Assembly (NCBI GenBank): GCA_014728435.1
Contig: WJLP01000104.1
Span: forward strand, 1-22,518
DNA: 22,518 nt
Direction: 5' to 3'
Origin: Candidatus Uhrbacteria bacterium
GTDB lineage: Bacteria; Patescibacteriota; Patescibacteriia; 2-12-FULL-60-25
Positions 20,568 to 22,518 of the stretch are shown here, piece after piece. Numbering within the stretch: position 1 is the first letter of the stretch; each line of letters opens with the position of its first letter. Made by a program: the position numbers and the translations under genes. Under the pieces are notes generated by a model, which saw only the letters and a program-made list of their open reading frames with translations, was not told where the DNA came from and ran no database searches.

Positions 20568-21752
20568 TTATGACAATGTTAGAATATGAATATTTCGCTT
20601 AACAAATTGGTTTTCCCGGCCATATGCTAGCTTGACGCTGTTAGCGGATAGCTGATAGCCAAGCGTTTTTAGGTGAGGGTTGAGGTCGACGGAGGCGGAT
20701 CCGCGTCTGGTTGTATATTTGGGAGTCACTATGACTAAAAGGGAGGTCTTTTTTATTAAGGGTCTTAAAGCTGTAAGAGTATCGATCCAGAGTCTTTGTA
20801 CTTCTTTGGCGTTAGCTTCCAGTTGTTTTTGTGATTCATCTCCTTGCAATGGAGGGCCGAGGTAGCCTTCGGTTACGACTACATCGATTGACTTGGGCTG
20901 TAGAAAGTTTTTTAAATCGCGCACATCTGCGGTGAATGTTCGGAAGCGTTTGTGATCTGCTGGAGAAATAATTTTTTCACGAAGTAACCAATTATTGTTT
21001 TTGTCGGTATAATCAATTTGCTTTTGTTCGATATCTGAGCCGATGATTTGTTTGGTGCCGGTTGCAATCGCCGCTTCCATGAGGATGGTGCCCGAACCAC
21101 AGAAAGGGTCCAATAAGATTCCATCTTTTGGAGTTTGGGCAAGGTTAACCATCATGCGGGCGAGTTTGGGAGGGAGCATGCCGTTTTTGCTGTCGCGTTT
21201 GGGGCGATCGTAATCCCGCTTGCTCCAGGCATCCGCATCTTGAACGCGGGCGGTTTTGCCGATAAAAACCGTATCATCCGCAATGGTTATGCAGATGTCG
21301 GCGTTGGGAGATTCGCAAAGTTTACATTTAGCGACGGCCGCGGGGGAAAGCGGTTCGGATCCTTTTCCTGTAACCCAGCGCACAGAATAGCCGAGAGTTT
21401 TGAGTTCTTTTTTAAGTTGAATCGGCAAACGAAAGAATTTTTTTTGTTCGGCTTTGGATCCGTATATCGTTAGGCCGAAATCTAAAGATCGTTTAGCATC
21501 ATGTTTGGGAGATTTTGGAGCGAGAAGATTAGCGATCAGTTTGGCGTTCAGTTGGTGGACGGGCCCGGAATGGATAATGTCGCCAAGTTTGACCGTGCCT
21601 CCGAGTGTGTCCATCAGTAAATCGCCATCCCAATTTTTGGAATCGAGGACCAGCATTTTGTCTGCGAGCTTAGTATTTTTTATATCAGGCAAAACAGAAA
21701 ACAGCTCAGCTTGGCTGAGAGCGGGGTGAGAACCGAGGATGCAAAAATGCAT
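20568..21752 (-). CDS. TRM11/THUMP-type putative RNA methyltransferase
   Basis: 394 residues. The N-terminal half (1-175) is the divergent RNA-binding part found in TRM11-like enzymes, with a C-x-x-C at 143-146. The linker RDYDRPKRDSKNGMLPPKLARMMVNLA (179-205) is the family's conserved entry to the Rossmann methyltransferase. SAM motif I is LLDPFCGSGTILMEA (213-227), and GSDIEQKQID (238-247) is the acidic ribose contact. The catalytic motif IV, usually (D/N)PPY, reads VVTEGYLGPP (292-301), so it is altered. The likely substrate is tRNA guanosine N2, by family. The C-terminal segment near GYQLSANSVKLA is encoded over a degenerate 7-bp array. The ATG at 21752 has a leader of only about 6 bases from its predicted start. 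Confidence 0.8.
   Translation of the reverse strand: MHFCILGSHPALSQAELFSVLPDIKNTKLADKMLVLDSKNWDGDLLMDTLGGTVKLGDIIHSGPVHQLNAKLIANLLAPKSPKHDAKRSLDFGLTIYGSKAEQKKFFRLPIQLKKELKTLGYSVRWVTGKGSEPLSPAAVAKCKLCESPNADICITIADDTVFIGKTARVQDADAWSKRDYDRPKRDSKNGMLPPKLARMMVNLAQTPKDGILLDPFCGSGTILMEAAIATGTKQIIGSDIEQKQIDYTDKNNNWLLREKIISPADHKRFRTFTADVRDLKNFLQPKSIDVVVTEGYLGPPLQGDESQKQLEANAKEVQRLWIDTLTALRPLIKKTSLLVIVTPKYTTRRGSASVDLNPHLKTLGYQLSANSVKLAYGRENQFVKRNIHILTLS
20625..20659 (+). repeat. degenerate heptamer array, unit TGATAGC, in the 3' end of the methyltransferase gene
   Basis: Phased units TGCTAGC (20625), TTGACGC (20632), TGTTAGC (20639), GGATAGC (20646) and TGATAGC (20653). All keep GC at positions 6-7. 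The unit resembles that of the array at 10158-10185 read in another phase. Confidence 0.55.
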
Positions 21753-21758
21753 AGTTAT

Positions 21759-21793
21759 TCGTACATCGTACGCTGTACATCGTACGCCGTCAA
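21759..21793 (+). repeat. heptamer tandem array, unit TCGTACA/G, upstream of the methyltransferase gene
   Basis: Units TCGTACA (21759), TCGTACG (21766), CTGTACA (21773), TCGTACG (21780) and CCGTCAA (21787). It begins 6 bases upstream of the methyltransferase ATG and includes its likely promoter. Confidence 0.85.
21765..21793 (-). promoter_or_regulatory. possible promoter of the methyltransferase gene within the heptamer array
   Basis: Minus-strand TTGACG (21793-21788), 17 bases, TACGAT (21770-21765). The whole spacer and -10 are made of repeat units. The expected start is near 21758, 6 bases before the ATG. Confidence 0.4.
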
Positions 21794-21953
21794 AGGTTGG
21801 GAATGGTAAATAAGAGCAATACCGCGTTATTTTAGCAGAAAAGAAGGATTTTAGTTATTGACAGAGCTGTTTGTTTGTGGTGGGCTAAAGAGAGCGCATG
21901 ATGTAAACTGTGTGCGCGAACGTTGACAATTACCATGGCGCAAGGAGGACTAC

Positions 21954-22518
21954 ATGTCATGGCGTAAGCTAGAGAAGAGCGTAGCCGCTTTGCGGCACTG
22001 GCAGCTTTGCGGCGCTGTTTTGGCGGCGCTTGTATTACTGTTGATGTCCAAGCCGGCTTACGCGGAACCTTCGTGGTGCGTGAGAGAGCTGGAAAAGAAT
22101 GCTGAAAGCGTTGTTGTTTTGCATAATCCCGATTGTGATTTGCGCGTCTTGGCGCGAATGTATCCGCAAAAGGACGCGGATGGTGATGTTTTGCCCATGC
22201 AGGTGCAGCTCCGATCGCTTTACGCGGCCAATCAAACTCGAGTGGAAGATGGTGTAAGGCACAGGTACACTGTTATGCGCGGCTGTGTGAGGCCCGGGAA
22301 GCCGAGCGAGCATGCTGATGCCGAAGAACGTGAGTTGTGCCCTGACGGGCTCATGAACTATTTCTCGGCGCCGGCATCGGATAATGCGGCAAAAATTGTT
22401 GTGCCTGTTAAGCGGCATCTGACAGTTGCGGAGCGTAATTTGGCTTTGGCCAAGTCCGCGTGCGAGCAATTGCAAAACGCAGAACTTGAAAGTGATCAGG
22501 CCAAAGGCGCGACCAAGA
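21954..22518 (+). CDS. secreted protein, 5' part only (runs off the window)
   Basis: The ATG at 21954 follows AAGGAGG (21942-21948) at 5 bases. The reading frame is open to the window end (188 codons). The product starts with a Sec signal peptide: basic MSWRKLEKSV, a hydrophobic core VLAALVLLLM and a cleavage site AYA-E near residue 37. The mature part seen is soluble, with cysteines suited to disulfides (SWCVREL, NPDCDLR, MRGCVRPG, LCPDG, SACEQ). The segment LRVLARMYPQKD...LRSLYAANQTRV loosely recalls a LysM module, which I consider unproven. In the upstream spacer (21794-21953), TTGACA occurs at 21858 and 21923 but neither has a good -10. Confidence 0.7.
   Translation, partial: MSWRKLEKSVAALRHWQLCGAVLAALVLLLMSKPAYAEPSWCVRELEKNAESVVVLHNPDCDLRVLARMYPQKDADGDVLPMQVQLRSLYAANQTRVEDGVRHRYTVMRGCVRPGKPSEHADAEERELCPDGLMNYFSAPASDNAAKIVVPVKRHLTVAERNLALAKSACEQLQNAELESDQAKGATK

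Noticed and set aside
184..21752. TGA recoding to glycine, as in Gracilibacteria
   Set aside because: All recognisable genes are full length without any in-frame TGA, so there is no sign of recoding in this window; only the lack of TGA stops is notable.
21858..21928. Two TTGACA sequences upstream of the right-edge gene as promoters
   Set aside because: Neither has a -10-like hexamer at 16-18 bases; a TAAACT at 21904 has no matching -35.

Overview
The window most resembles the genome of a Candidate Phyla Radiation (Patescibacteria) bacterium. The grounds are the family content (DedA, MEMO-family protein, host-attachment-like protein, NifS/NifU with a three-cysteine ferredoxin, a giant macroglobulin-like protein next to an ECF sigma factor), short spacers and several apparently leaderless promoters. 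This is inference: there is no rRNA or marker gene here. None of the 18 complete genes ends in TGA (13 TAA, 5 TAG).

Layout. The left edge (1-92) holds the N-terminus of an IS200-like REP-associated transposase with a REP-type palindrome beside it. Next come glpK (-) and a DedA membrane protein (+), divergently transcribed. A pyrE-like protein without its PRPP-binding motif follows. An ECF sigma factor then overlaps a 1769-residue membrane-anchored alpha-2-macroglobulin-like protein whose cytoplasmic N-terminus looks like an anti-sigma domain. A MEMO-family lipoprotein ends this plus-strand block. From 10.2 to 14.5 kb the minus strand carries a host-attachment-like protein, gpsA, a polytopic GT-C-like membrane protein and a lipoprotein.

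From 14.6 to 18.05 kb lies an iron-sulfur block: an IscR-like Rrf2 regulator with its own operator, cysteine desulfurase, a NifU-type scaffold with a decayed BFD domain, two small related proteins of unknown role, and a [3Fe-4S]-type ferredoxin. The minus strand then carries a 769-residue protein (cNMP-binding-like domain, coiled coil, disordered tail) and a TRM11-like RNA methylase. The right edge cuts a gene for a secreted protein. glpK and gpsA both supply sn-glycerol-3-phosphate, one from glycerol and one from dihydroxyacetone phosphate.

The two most interesting signals are these. First, the sigma/macroglobulin pair looks like a one-protein transmembrane sensor and anti-sigma factor. Second, at least eight loci carry short tandem arrays with a strict 7-bp period but different unit sequences. 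They sit at gene edges, in promoters, and twice inside the coding sequence of iron-sulfur genes.

No stretch over 300 bases lacks a gene. The longest spacers are 2423-2596, 14514-14677 and 21753-21953. I found no tRNA, rRNA, CRISPR array or complete insertion sequence.
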